Assembly (NCBI RefSeq): GCF_030816615.1
Contig: NZ_JAUSYD010000001.1
Location: forward strand, 7,214,501-7,278,500
DNA from: Streptomyces sp. B1I3
GTDB taxonomy: Bacteria > Actinomycetota > Actinomycetes > Streptomycetales > Streptomycetaceae
Direction: 5' to 3'
DNA: 64,000 nt
The notes beneath the pieces were generated by a model. The model did no database searches and was not told the origin of the DNA. It saw nothing but the letters and a program-made list of their open reading frames with translations. Shown one piece after another: positions 1 to 10,000 of the stretch. Every line of letters starts with the position of its first letter. The stretch's first letter is position 1. The position numbers were made by a program, and so were the translations under genes.

Positions 1-8
1 TCCCGCGC

Positions 9-1094
9 ATGATGACCCAGCGTCGATCCCGTACCCTCGCCGCGGCCTGCCTGCTGGCCGCAACCGCCACGCTGGCCGCCTCCGGCTGCTCGAAGTCGGA
101 GACCACGGACAACGCGGGTGGTGACAGCAGCCAGGGAGCGCAGGCGGCGAAGACCCCCGAGGCCACCTCCGGTGCCGGCTGCTCGCTGCAGACCTACGGA
201 GCACCGAAGCTCGACCTGAAGAACGCGGTGGTCGGCTTCTCCCAGTCGGAGAAGGAGGCCAACCCGTTCCGTATCGCCGAGACCCAGTCCATCAAGGACG
301 AGGCGAAGAAGACCGGCGTCAAGAAGCTGCTCACCACCAACGCGCAGTCGCAGCTGTCCAAGCAGATCAGCGACATCCAGGACATGCTCTCCCAGGGTGC
401 GCAGTTCCTCATCGTCGCCCCGCTCAACTCCGACGGCCTGGAGCCCGCGCTCAAGGCCGCCGCCGCGAAGAAGGTGCCCGTCCTCACCATCGACCGCAAG
501 GTCAACTCCACGGCGTGCCAGGACTACCTGGCCTTCCTCGGCTCCGACTTCGTCGAGCAGGGCAAGCGCGCCGCCGACGCGATGATCAAGGCCACCGACG
601 GCAAGGGCAAGGTCGCCATCCTCCTCGGCGCCTCGGGCAACAACGTGACCACCGACCGCACCAAGGGCTTCGTCGACCGGATCAAGGCCGAGGCACCCGG
701 GATCGAGATCGTCGCCCAGCAGACCGGCGAGTTCGCCCGTGACAAGGGCCAGCAGGTCATGGAGCAGCTCATCCAGTCCAAGCCGGACATCACCGCTGTC
801 TACGCGGAGAACGACGAGATGGGCCTCGGCGCGGTGACCGCGCTGAAGGCCGCCGGCAAGAAGCCCGGCAAGGACGTCAAGATCGTCTCGGTCGACGGTA
901 CCCGCAACGCAGTCCAGGCCCTGGTCAACGGCGAGTACAACGCCGTGATCGAGTCCAACCCCCGCTTCGGTCCGCTGGCCTTCGCGACGGCCCAGAAGTT
1001 CTACGGCGGCGAGGAGATCCCCGAGAACGTCATCATCACCGACCGCGCGTACGACGAGACCAACGCCAAGGAATCGCTCGGCGGGGCGTACTGA
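9..1094 (+). CDS. Sugar ABC transporter substrate-binding lipoprotein, YtfQ type
   Basis: Periplasmic-binding-type lipoprotein (361 aa) that should capture a monosaccharide outside the membrane and hand it to the permeases encoded just downstream. The first 27 residues are a lipoprotein signal with Cys27 in the lipobox ASGC. The mature part has the type I sugar-binding fold: GFSQSEKEANPFR near the start, VLTIDRK in the middle, YAENDEMGLGA and KIVSVDG towards the end. These resemble E. coli YtfQ (galactofuranose) more than RbsB, so galactose/galactofuranose or arabinose is the inferred ligand. Two ATGs lie in tandem at 9 and 12; the ribosome binding site is cut by the window edge, so the choice is open. 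Confidence 0.9.
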   Translation: MMTQRRSRTLAAACLLAATATLAASGCSKSETTDNAGGDSSQGAQAAKTPEATSGAGCSLQTYGAPKLDLKNAVVGFSQSEKEANPFRIAETQSIKDEAKKTGVKKLLTTNAQSQLSKQISDIQDMLSQGAQFLIVAPLNSDGLEPALKAAAAKKVPVLTIDRKVNSTACQDYLAFLGSDFVEQGKRAADAMIKATDGKGKVAILLGASGNNVTTDRTKGFVDRIKAEAPGIEIVAQQTGEFARDKGQQVMEQLIQSKPDITAVYAENDEMGLGAVTALKAAGKKPGKDVKIVSVDGTRNAVQALVNGEYNAVIESNPRFGPLAFATAQKFYGGEEIPENVIITDRAYDETNAKESLGGAY

Positions 1095-1125
1095 TCCGCT
1101 CAGGTCACCAACGGCCCCGGCCGCC

Positions 1126-2802
1126 GTGTCACAGACGACGCCACGGCGGCCTCCCGGCCCACACCCTTGGAACAGCGGAAGGCCAAGACCAGCCATGGCA
1201 CCACCCGAAGCAGTACCTCAGGCACCGGGGACGGCCGCGCACGCCGCCACCGCCGTGCTCGAAGCCCGCTCGGTGAGCAAACGGTTCCCCGGCGTCGTCG
1301 CCCTCGACGACGTCTCCTTCTCCCTGCGCGCCGGGGAGACCCACGCGCTGGTGGGGGAGAACGGCGCGGGCAAGTCCACCCTCATCAAGGTGCTGACCGG
1401 TGTGTACCGGCCCGACGGCGGTGAACTGCGACTCGCGGGCGAGCCGGTCAGATTCGCCCGGCCGTTCGAGGCCCAGCAGTCCGGTATCTCCACGATCTAC
1501 CAGGAAGTCAACCTCGTCCCGCTGATGAGCGTGGCGCGCAACATCTTCCTCGGCCGAGAACCCCGTAACCGCTTCGGCCTCATCGACTTCTCGCGCATGC
1601 ACCGCGAGACGACGGAACTGCTCGACGGCTTCGGCGTACGCGTCGACCCCCGCCGGCCGTTGCACACCCTGGGGATCGGCACCCAGCAGATGGTCGCCCT
1701 GGCACGGGCGGTCTCGGTCAACGCCCAGGTCGTCATCATGGACGAACCCACCTCCTCACTCGAACCGCGTGAGGTGGAAACCCTCTTCCGCGTCATCGAG
1801 GACCTGCGCGGCCAGGGCATCGCCGTGCTCTACGTCAGCCACCGCATGGACGAGCTCTACCGGATCTGCGACCGAGTCACCGTGTTGCGCGACGGCCGCC
1901 ACATCCACACCGGTGACCTCGCCGACCTCGACCGGATGCAACTCGTGTCGATGATGCTCGGCCGCGACCTGGCCGAGGTCCGCCGCGCCGGTGTCACCAA
2001 CTTCGCCGCCGAAGGCCACGAGGCCGCCCGTACTCCCGTACTGACCGCCACGGGCCTCAACAGCCGCCTCCAGCTCCACGACATATCCCTGTCGCTCTAC
2101 GGCGGCGAGGTGCTCGGCCTCGGCGGTCTCCTCGGCTCGGGCCGCAGCGAGACGGCGAAGGCACTGTCCGGCGCCCTGCCGCTGGACTCGGGTGAACTGA
2201 CCGTCGACGGAACCGCGTTGAAGCGGCTCACCCCGGCCGCCGCCATCAGGGCGGGTATCAGCCTGCTGCCCGAGGACCGCAAGGCGGAGGGCATCGTCCC
2301 CGGCCTCTCGGTCCGCGAGAACATCGTGCTGGCGGCCATGCCGCGGCTGTCCCGGGCCGGTGTCGTCTCCCGCGCCAAGCAGGACCGGATCGTCGACATC
2401 TTCATGAAGCGCCTGCGGATCAAGGCGTCGAGCCCCGAGCAGAAGGTCGGTGAACTCTCCGGCGGCAACCAGCAGAAGGTCCTGCTGGCCCGCTGGCTCT
2501 GCCTGGAACCCAAGGTCCTGCTGCTCGACGAGCCCACCCGGGGCATCGACGTCGGAGCCAAGGCCGAGGTCCAGAGCCTCATCGACGACCTCGCCCGCGA
2601 GGGCCTCGCCGTCCTGCTCATCTCCTCCGACATCGAGGAACTCATCGAGGGCGCCGACCGGATCGTCGTCCTGCGCGGCGGGGCCGTCGCCGGCGAACTG
2701 GCGGGTGACGACGTGGCTGAGAGCAGGCTTCTCGAAGTGCTCGCCGACCACGCACCGGCACCGGGAGACGACACCCCGGCCGCTCAGGAGGACCCCCGAT
2801 GA
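1126..2802 (+). CDS. Sugar ABC transporter ATP-binding protein (two nucleotide-binding domains, YtfR/RbsA type)
   Basis: Cytoplasmic ATPase (up to 558 aa) powering the importer. The first domain has Walker A GENGAGKST near residue 77 and Walker B VVIMDEPTSS. The second has the degenerate P-loop GLLGSGRSE, the signature LSGGNQQK and Walker B VLLLDEPTRGID, as usual for the RbsA/YtfR family. The GTG start at 1126 gives a Pro-rich N-terminal extension of about 23 residues. An ATG at 1195, preceded by GGAAGG, is a good alternative and fits the family length better. It lies 31 bp after the binding-protein gene, and its stop overlaps the next start by 4 bp (ATGA). Confidence 0.92.
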   Translation: MSQTTPRRPPGPHPWNSGRPRPAMAPPEAVPQAPGTAAHAATAVLEARSVSKRFPGVVALDDVSFSLRAGETHALVGENGAGKSTLIKVLTGVYRPDGGELRLAGEPVRFARPFEAQQSGISTIYQEVNLVPLMSVARNIFLGREPRNRFGLIDFSRMHRETTELLDGFGVRVDPRRPLHTLGIGTQQMVALARAVSVNAQVVIMDEPTSSLEPREVETLFRVIEDLRGQGIAVLYVSHRMDELYRICDRVTVLRDGRHIHTGDLADLDRMQLVSMMLGRDLAEVRRAGVTNFAAEGHEAARTPVLTATGLNSRLQLHDISLSLYGGEVLGLGGLLGSGRSETAKALSGALPLDSGELTVDGTALKRLTPAAAIRAGISLLPEDRKAEGIVPGLSVRENIVLAAMPRLSRAGVVSRAKQDRIVDIFMKRLRIKASSPEQKVGELSGGNQQKVLLARWLCLEPKVLLLDEPTRGIDVGAKAEVQSLIDDLAREGLAVLLISSDIEELIEGADRIVVLRGGAVAGELAGDDVAESRLLEVLADHAPAPGDDTPAAQEDPR

Positions 2803-3797
2803 CCCAGACCGCCGTCTCGCCACCCAGCAAGCCCGCACGGCCCGGCCGGGCCGTGTCCCCCCTGGCCCGGCTGCGTGACCCCGCCTGGTACCAGGAGTAC
2901 GGCGTGTACGTCGCCGTGGCGGTGGTGCTGCTCTTCAACGCACTGTTCACCGACCACTTCATGACCGCCGACAACTTCCGTACCCAGCTCGTCCAGGTCG
3001 CCCCCATCGTCATCGTCGCCCTGGGCATGGCCCTGGTCATCGGCACCGAGGGTGTCGACCTGTCCGTCGGCTCGACCATGGCGCTCGCCGCCGCCTTCCT
3101 GCCGCTCTACCTCGGATACGGGCTGGTGCCCGCGCTCGTCGTCTCCCTCCTTGCGGGCGCGGTCGTCGGAGCCGTCAACGGCAGCCTGGTCTCCCTCATC
3201 GGGCTGCAGCCCATCGTGGCCACGCTCGCCCTCTTCGTCGGAGGCCGCGGACTCGCCCTGGTCATGGCCGACGGCCAGCTCAAGCAGATCGTCAACCCCG
3301 ACCTGCTGTCGCTGGGAACCGGTTCCTTCCTCGGAATCCCGCTGGTCGTCCTGATCGCCGGGGTCCTCGCCGTCGCCGTGGCCTTCCTGGTCCAGCGCAC
3401 CACCTTCGGCCGGCAGATCGTCGCCGTCGGCGGCAACCGTTCCGCCGCCGCCCTCGCGGGTCTTCCCGTCAAGCGGGTCCTCATCGGCGTGTACGTGCTC
3501 TGCGGTGTCCTCGCCGCCCTCGCCGGAATCCTCGCCACGGCCCGGCTCACCGCCAGCGACCCGTCCTCGCTCGGCACCCTCATGGAGCTCTCCGCCATCA
3601 CGGCCGTCGTCGTCGGCGGCACGCCCCTGAACGGCGGGTCCGTCCGCGTGCTCGGCACCGTGGCGGGCGCCCTGCTGATGCAGCTCCTGCGCGCCACGCT
3701 CGTCAAGCACGACCTGCCCGACTCCACCGCACAGATCGCCCAGGCGGCCATCATCATCGCCGCCGTCTACGTCGCCCGGGAGCGTCGGTCCCGATGA
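2799..3797 (+). CDS. Sugar ABC transporter permease 1 (RbsC/YtfT type)
   Basis: Integral membrane permease (332 aa) of the BPD_transp_2 family with about nine hydrophobic segments. The family signatures LGMALVIGTEGVDLSVGS near residue 75 and FGRQIVAVGGNRSAAALAG near residue 205 are visible. It is coupled by ATGA overlaps to the ATPase gene upstream and a second permease downstream. Two different permeases in one operon is the YtfT/YjfF arrangement rather than the single-permease ribose system. The substrate is inferred only from that architecture. Confidence 0.92.
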   Translation: MTQTAVSPPSKPARPGRAVSPLARLRDPAWYQEYGVYVAVAVVLLFNALFTDHFMTADNFRTQLVQVAPIVIVALGMALVIGTEGVDLSVGSTMALAAAFLPLYLGYGLVPALVVSLLAGAVVGAVNGSLVSLIGLQPIVATLALFVGGRGLALVMADGQLKQIVNPDLLSLGTGSFLGIPLVVLIAGVLAVAVAFLVQRTTFGRQIVAVGGNRSAAALAGLPVKRVLIGVYVLCGVLAALAGILATARLTASDPSSLGTLMELSAITAVVVGGTPLNGGSVRVLGTVAGALLMQLLRATLVKHDLPDSTAQIAQAAIIIAAVYVARERRSR

Positions 3798-4843
3798 ACG
3801 AAACCACACCCGCACCCACCGTCCCGGCGCCCGCGCCGGCGCCGCGGAAGTCGGCCGCGCCCCGCCCCGTCGCGGGTTCCGGGCCGACGGGCCGGCAGCG
3901 AGCCGCCGAACTCCTCCAGAGGCAGGGCGTCCTCGCGGTCCTGCTGACCGTCGTGATCGCCGCCTCCTTCATCTATCCGACCTTCGCCTCCCTGGACAAC
4001 GCCCGCGGGGTGACCATCCAGGCGTCGTTCCTCGCCGTGGTCGCCCTCGGCATGACGATGGTCATCATCACCGGCGGCATCGACCTGTCCGTCGGATCGG
4101 TCTTCGCCCTGGGCGGAGTCCTCGCCGCATGGGCCTCGCAGTACGGATTCCTCGCCGCGCTGCTCGTACCCCTCGCCGTCTGCGGCGTGATAGGCCTGCT
4201 CAACGGCTTGCTGATCGCCCGGGGGAACATGGCCCCCTTCATCGTCACGCTCGCCACCCTGCTGGCCGCCCGTGGCCTGCTGCTCGCCATCACGGACGAA
4301 GGCGCCACCACCTACCTGGTGCCCAAGGACTCCGCCTTCGGCGACCTGGGCCAGGGCGCCGTCTGGGGATTCGGCTACCCGATCCTGATCGCCCTCGTCC
4401 TCTTCGGCGCCGGCGGACTCGTCCTGCAGCGCACCTCGTTCGGGCAGACGCTCTTCGCCGTCGGCGGCAGCAGCGACGCAGCCACCCTGATGGGCCTCCC
4501 CGTCGCCCGTACCAAGATCCTCGTCTACACGCTGAGCGGTCTGCTGGCCGGACTGGCCGGCGCGCTCAACGCGGCGAGGCTGTCGTCCGGCGTCACCATC
4601 GTCGGTGTCGGCATGGAGCTCGACGCCATCTCCGCCGTCGTCATCGGCGGCACCCTGCTCATCGGTGGCGCGGGCTCGATCAGCGGCACGCTCTGGGGCG
4701 TCCTGCTGCTCGCCGTCATCCAGAACCTGATCAATCAGATCGGCTCGCTCAACTCCTCGTACCAGTCGGTGGTCAGCGGAGGTTTCCTTATCGTTGTCGT
4801 GGTGGCCCAGCGCTATCTGGCGCGCAGTCGCAGAAGCACCTGA
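3794..4843 (+). CDS. Sugar ABC transporter permease 2 (YjfF type)
   Basis: Second permease (349 aa) of the same importer, starting inside the end of the first (ATGA). A Pro/Ala-rich cytoplasmic N-terminus of about 45 residues precedes the membrane region. The family motif VITGGIDLSVGSVFALGG lies near residue 93 and FGQTLFAVGGSSDAATLMG near residue 215. It is homologous to, but clearly diverged from, the preceding permease, so a heterodimeric channel is expected. A LacI-type regulator gene follows after 64 bp. Confidence 0.92.
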   Translation: MNETTPAPTVPAPAPAPRKSAAPRPVAGSGPTGRQRAAELLQRQGVLAVLLTVVIAASFIYPTFASLDNARGVTIQASFLAVVALGMTMVIITGGIDLSVGSVFALGGVLAAWASQYGFLAALLVPLAVCGVIGLLNGLLIARGNMAPFIVTLATLLAARGLLLAITDEGATTYLVPKDSAFGDLGQGAVWGFGYPILIALVLFGAGGLVLQRTSFGQTLFAVGGSSDAATLMGLPVARTKILVYTLSGLLAGLAGALNAARLSSGVTIVGVGMELDAISAVVIGGTLLIGGAGSISGTLWGVLLLAVIQNLINQIGSLNSSYQSVVSGGFLIVVVVAQRYLARSRRST

Positions 4844-4907
4844 CCGCGAACCAGCTGTGCCGAGCAGAGCCACCGAGCCGAAGAGCCGAGTCGAGCCAAG
4901 GAGTGCC

Positions 4908-5945
4908 GTGGGCGTCAGCCTCAAGGACGTTGCGCAACGGGCGGGCGTGTCCATCAAGACCGTGTCGAACGTGGTGAACAACTATCAGCACGTCACACCC
5001 GCCATGCGCGCCAAGGTGCAACAGGCCATCGACGAGCTCGGGTACCGGCCGAACCTCACCGCACGCCACCTGCGCAAGGGCCGCACAGGCATCATCGCCC
5101 TAGCGGTCCCCGAATTCGGCAACCCCTACTTCGCGGAGCTCGCCGGGGCGGTCGTCGACGCGGCCGCCCGGCACGACTACACGGTGCTGGTCGACCACAC
5201 CGCGGGCCTGCGGGAGAAGGAGCTCCTGGTCAGCCAGGGCTTCCGGTCGCACGTGATCGACGGGCTCATCCTCAGCCCCATCCACCTGGAGACCGAGGAC
5301 CTCATGGCGCGCACCGAGACGGCGCCGCTGGTCCTGCTCGGCGAGCGCGAGTACGAGGCTCCGTACGACCACATCGCCATCGACAACGTGGCGGCGGCCC
5401 GCGATGCCGTGCGCCACCTCGTCGACCACGGGCACCGCAGGATCGCCTTCCTCGGTTCGCGCACCGGCCGCGAACGCCAGCCCGCGCACCTGCGGCTGCG
5501 AGGCTGGCGTGAGGAGCTCGCCGCCTCCGGGATCGTGCCGGACGAGAGTCTGGTCGTGGTCACCGACGGCTACGGCCGCGAGGACGGTGCCGCCGGCATG
5601 GCGGCCCTCCTGGACCGGGGGGAGCGGCCCGACGCCGTGTTCGCGTACAACGACCTGATCGCCATCGGCGCGATGCGGACCATCACGGCACGCGGCCTGC
5701 GCATCCCGGACGACATCGCCGTCGTCGGCTTCGACGACATCGAGGAGAGCAGTTACGGCACCACCACGCTGACCACCATCGCCCCGGACAAGGAGGCCAT
5801 CGCCCGCCTGGCCGTCGACAGCCTCGTCGAACGGCTCTCCGGCAAGCCGGTGGCAGAACCACGCAGGCCACGCCCCGGCTACCGCCTCATCGTCCGGGAG
5901 TCCACCGCACCCGGGCCTGCCACCGCTCTTCCCAAGGACCTCTGA
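4908..5945 (+). CDS. LacI-family transcriptional regulator
   Basis: DNA-binding repressor (345 aa) expected to control the sugar importer operon in which it sits. The N-terminal helix-turn-helix is textbook LacI (VSLKDVAQRAGVSIKTVSNV), followed by the hinge region GYRPNLTARHLR and a periplasmic-binding-like sensor domain (VVGFDDIEES near the end). I chose the GTG at 4908 because AAGGAG sits 5 bp upstream and the HTH begins immediately. The longer reading from 4794 runs back into the permease and adds no domain. Its operator would lie upstream of base 1 and is not visible here. Confidence 0.92.
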   Translation: MGVSLKDVAQRAGVSIKTVSNVVNNYQHVTPAMRAKVQQAIDELGYRPNLTARHLRKGRTGIIALAVPEFGNPYFAELAGAVVDAAARHDYTVLVDHTAGLREKELLVSQGFRSHVIDGLILSPIHLETEDLMARTETAPLVLLGEREYEAPYDHIAIDNVAAARDAVRHLVDHGHRRIAFLGSRTGRERQPAHLRLRGWREELAASGIVPDESLVVVTDGYGREDGAAGMAALLDRGERPDAVFAYNDLIAIGAMRTITARGLRIPDDIAVVGFDDIEESSYGTTTLTTIAPDKEAIARLAVDSLVERLSGKPVAEPRRPRPGYRLIVRESTAPGPATALPKDL

Positions 5946-7021
5946 TGCCGCGCCCCACCGTGCACAGCACCCCGTTCGGCTCCGCCCACGGCACCCCGAC
6001 CCACCTGTGGACCCTCGACAGCGGTGCGGGAGTCCGGGCGGAGATACTGACCTACGGCGCCTCCGTGCACCGCCTCATCGTGCCCGACACCACGGGCGCC
6101 ACCGCCTCGGTCGTCCGTTCACTGGCGACCGTCGACGACTACACGGCCAAGCACCCGTACTTCGGCGCCGTGGTCGGCCGGTACGCCAACCGCATCGCGC
6201 ACGGGCGCTTCACCCTGGACGGTGTCACGCACCACATCCCCGCCAACGACCGCGGCCACGCCCTGCACGGTGGCCCCGAGGGCTTCCACACCAAGGTGTG
6301 GGACGCCACCGCGGACACCACCGGCGACACCGCGTGCCTACGGCTCACCCTGCACAGCCCCGACGGCGACATGGGCTTCCCCGGGGCGCTCGACTGCACC
6401 GTCACGTACACCCTCGACACGGCCGGCACCCTGGCCGTCGACTACGCGTCGGTCACCGATCGCCCCACGGTCGTCAACCTCACCAACCACGCCTACTTCG
6501 ACCTGGCCGGCCACGGCGACATCCTCGGCCACCGCCTCGAGGTCGACGCCGACACCTATCTGCCGGTGGACGGCGACGGCATCCCCCAGGGCGCTCCGGC
6601 CGAGGTCCGGGGCACCCCCTTCGACCTGACCGTGCCCCGCGTCCTCGGGGAACGGCTCGGGCACGACCACGAACAGCTGCGTGACGCCGGCGGCTTCGAC
6701 CACAGCTGGGTACTGCGCGGCAACGGCGCAGGCGTGCGCCGCGCGGCGCGGCTCACCGCACCGGACGCCCGCCGTGTCCTGGAGGTATGGACCACCGAGC
6801 CCGGCATCCAGGTCTACACCGCCAACCAGCTCGACGGGGCGTTCACCGACACCACCGGCCGCCGCCACGAACGCCACGGCGCGGTCTGCCTCGAGACCCA
6901 GCGCCTGCCCGACTCGCCCAACCGGCCGGACTTCCCCACTGCCGTCCTGCTTCCCGGCGACATCGCGCGCAGCCGCACCGAACTGCGCTTCCCGCACCTG
7001 ACGCCGGGCCGAGCGGGGTGA
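5945..7021 (+). CDS. galM: Aldose 1-epimerase (galactose mutarotase)
   Basis: Cytoplasmic mutarotase (358 aa) interconverting alpha and beta anomers of an aldose, the expected first step after import of galactose or arabinose. Family motifs are present: RYANRIAHGRF near residue 79, NDRGHALHGG near 100, the catalytic His in NLTNHAYFDLAG near 177, and the catalytic Glu in CLETQRLPDSPNRPDFP near 318. The ATG overlaps the LacI stop codon by one base, making it the last gene of the operon. A strong hairpin follows. The gene symbol rests on family assignment only. Confidence 0.9.
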   Translation: MPRPTVHSTPFGSAHGTPTHLWTLDSGAGVRAEILTYGASVHRLIVPDTTGATASVVRSLATVDDYTAKHPYFGAVVGRYANRIAHGRFTLDGVTHHIPANDRGHALHGGPEGFHTKVWDATADTTGDTACLRLTLHSPDGDMGFPGALDCTVTYTLDTAGTLAVDYASVTDRPTVVNLTNHAYFDLAGHGDILGHRLEVDADTYLPVDGDGIPQGAPAEVRGTPFDLTVPRVLGERLGHDHEQLRDAGGFDHSWVLRGNGAGVRRAARLTAPDARRVLEVWTTEPGIQVYTANQLDGAFTDTTGRRHERHGAVCLETQRLPDSPNRPDFPTAVLLPGDIARSRTELRFPHLTPGRAG

Positions 7022-7031
7022 CCGGCGAGCC

Positions 7032-7068
7032 GGTGGGGCGGGCGCCCGTGGTGGGCGCCCGCCCCACC
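7032..7068. terminator. Bidirectional terminator hairpin
   Basis: A perfect 16-bp inverted repeat (arms 7032-7047 and 7053-7068, 5-base loop GTGGT) fills the 51-bp gap between the convergent aldose epimerase and alpha-amylase genes. There is no T-run, as is usual in Streptomyces. It can terminate both strands. Confidence 0.85.
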
Positions 7069-7072
7069 CGTG

Positions 7073-10000
7073 TCACTTGAGGTAGGCGCCCGCAGACCCG
7101 ATCCTCCCCGGGGCCGCGTTCCTGCCGCCGAGGTCGAGGACGTACACCCGCAGGTTGCCCTTCCCCGGGGCCGGGACGGCGAGCGTGCCGCCCGTGACGA
7201 CCTGGGCGGCCCCGGTGACGGCGTCCTTGTACGTGCCGTTGGGGATGCCCGTGTACGTGGCGCCGCCCGAGACGGTCACCAGGGCGAAACTGTCCGTACC
7301 GCTCGCCGCGTCGGTGTAGCGGCGCTTGTAGGCCATCGAGCCGGTGATGCCTTGTGTCGAGTACTGGCCCATCTGCAGGGCCGGCACCGCGCGGCGGATC
7401 TGGTTGAGCCGCTGGACGTGCTTGACGAGCGGCTTCGCCAGGGTGTCGGCGACCGCGCCGGAGGCGGAGGCGACCGTGCCGAAGTCCGACGCCTTGACGT
7501 CGCCGGCGAGGTGGGCACCGTAGTACGCCCGCCCGGTCGTGGCCAGCGGGCAGGTGGGCCCGCAGTCGATCTTCTTGCCGGCCTGGAACTCGATCTCGGA
7601 GCCGTAGTAGAGCGTGGGGATGCCCCGGAAGGTCCACATCAGCGACATGTTCTCGGCCCAGGCGTCAGTGCCGCCGGCGTACCGTTCGCTGCTCTTGTTG
7701 GGCCCGTAGTCGTGACTGTCGACGTAGACGACGTTGTAGGTGGCGTCGTTGTAACTGTCGTCGGAGTCCCTGCCGTTGTTGTAGGCGTTGCCGGCGTCAC
7801 CGAAGTTCATGTGCATGCGCATGTCAATGACGTTCATCCCGGAGAACCTGCTGTGGTCCGGGCTGTGGTAGGCGTTGCCGTCCAGGAAGGCGTTGGTGGA
7901 CGTCGGCTGCGAGCCGGTGCCCTGCTGCTGCTCGTAGTCGTACATCTCCAGGGCGGCCTTCTCGTCGTCCGCGCTGTACTCCTTGCGCTCCTTCCAGGTG
8001 TAGAACTGCGCCGAGTGGTTGACGGAGCCTCGGTTCCACTTGTCGTTGACGAAGGCGGCGACCTCACCGAAGACGAAGAAGTTCTTCGCCGCCTCGGCGC
8101 CGAACCGCTGGGTGACGCGCTCCTGGATGGCCGGCAGGAAGCGCCGGTTCCACGTGGTGCGGGGGACGTGCACGGCGGTGTCGACGCGGAAGCCGTCGAC
8201 GCCCATGTCGATGTACTTGTCGTAGGCGCCGATCAGGTAGTTCTGCACGGGCGTGCTCTCGGTGTCGAAGTCGGCGAGATCCTCGTGCAGCCAGCAGCTG
8301 CGGGAGTCCTCACCCTCCCAGTTGCCGATCCAGCAGTTGTGGTAGTACGCCTTCGGGAACATTCCCGAGGTGGGGCTCGGCCACTGGCAGTTGTAGATCC
8401 GGTAGCCCTCCGGCGAGGTGGACCGCGTGGGGGTGCCCCAGTTGACGCAGGTGTTGCCCGAGGGCTCGGCCGTGGACCACAGATCGCCGTTGTAGTACGA
8501 CTTCCCGGACTTGGGCTCGACGGTCAGGCCGTCGTACTCGAAGCCCTCGTTCTTCTCGTCGTAGTACCAGCTCCACTGCGCGTCGCGGACTCCGTACACC
8601 TTGTGGGTGAACAGGCCCTTGGCGCCCCAGCGGGAGGAGTGGTTGTAGACGACGTCCTGATAGATCTTCATGCCCTTGGCGTGGGCCGCGTCGATGAGGT
8701 CCTGGTACGAGGCGCCGGCGGACTCGAGCCGGGAGTCGACCTCATAGAAGTCGTAGCCGTGGTAGCCGTGGTAGTCGTAGTCGGACCGGTTGAGGACCAC
8801 CGGGGTGATCCAGACAGCCGACATGCCGAGGCCCTTGATGTAGTCGAGCTTCTCGACCAGGCCCTTGAAGTCCCCCCGGAACATGGGGTCGTCGTCGGCC
8901 GCGTTGCCCGACTTCGTGTGCTGGCTGCCGCCCCGGTTGTTCGCACTGTCACCGTCGTTGAAGCGGGCGGTGAGCACGAAGTAGATCGGATCCTTGCGGG
9001 GGTCGGTGCCCAGTGGCTTGCCGGGGGCCGGAGCCGTGGGCTTCTCCCCGGTGGTGGCGCTCGCGGCGGCCGAGGCGGACGACACGTTCCCGGCGGCGTC
9101 CACGGCCCTGACGGTGTAGCTGTACGCCGTCCTCGCCTCCAGCCCCGTGTCCGAGTACACCGTGGAGCCGACATCGCTCACGGCGGTGCCCTTGGTGCCT
9201 CCCGTCCGTGTCACCTGGTACTTCGTCACTCCGCGGTCGTCGGTGGAGGGGTCCCACGTCAGGACGACGGACACGCCGTCGGCGCTCGCCGACACCTTGG
9301 ACGGGGCGGTGGGCGCCTGGGTGTCCGGGGTCTCGGCCGCGCAGGGGTCCGTGGCCGCGGCGGTGACCTTGTTGTCCTTCACCGTGGTCAGACCGGCCGG
9401 CACCGTGTAGTCGGCGCCGTTGTTGTTGTCCCACACACCGTTGCCGTTGTTGAACGTGGCCAGCATCGTGGTGGCGGCGCCCAGGTCGACCGACTTCCTC
9501 ACCCAGCCGGTGCAGGCGGCCTCCATGCCCACGCCGGGGACGGTGGTCCACGAGCCGCCCGCCGGCCGGTAGTGCAGGTTGGTGGTGCTCCAGCCGACCA
9601 TGGCGGTCGAGTAGTAGACCGACGCCGTGTGCGGGTCGTCGGGCTGCGGGCTCGGCTCCGGGTCCGAGCCGCTGCCGTCGCACGGGTCGCTGTGGGCGAC
9701 CACGCCGTCCTTGACGGTGATGTCACCGGTGCCCAGTGCGTAGTTCTTCCCGGCGTTGTTGTCCCACACGCCCGCGGTGTCGTTGAACGTCGCGGTCAGT
9801 CCCGACGCGCTGCCCAGGCTGACGGTCCGCTTCACCCAGTCCGTGCACGCGGCTTGCATCGCCACGCCGGGCACGGTGGTCCACGGGCCGCCGTCGGGGG
9901 CGTAATGCAGTGCGTAGGAGGACCAGTTCCTGGTCTTCGTGTAATAAAAGACGGTGGCGGTGGACTCCGAGGCGGCCGCGGGCACGGCCGGATCCGGCTC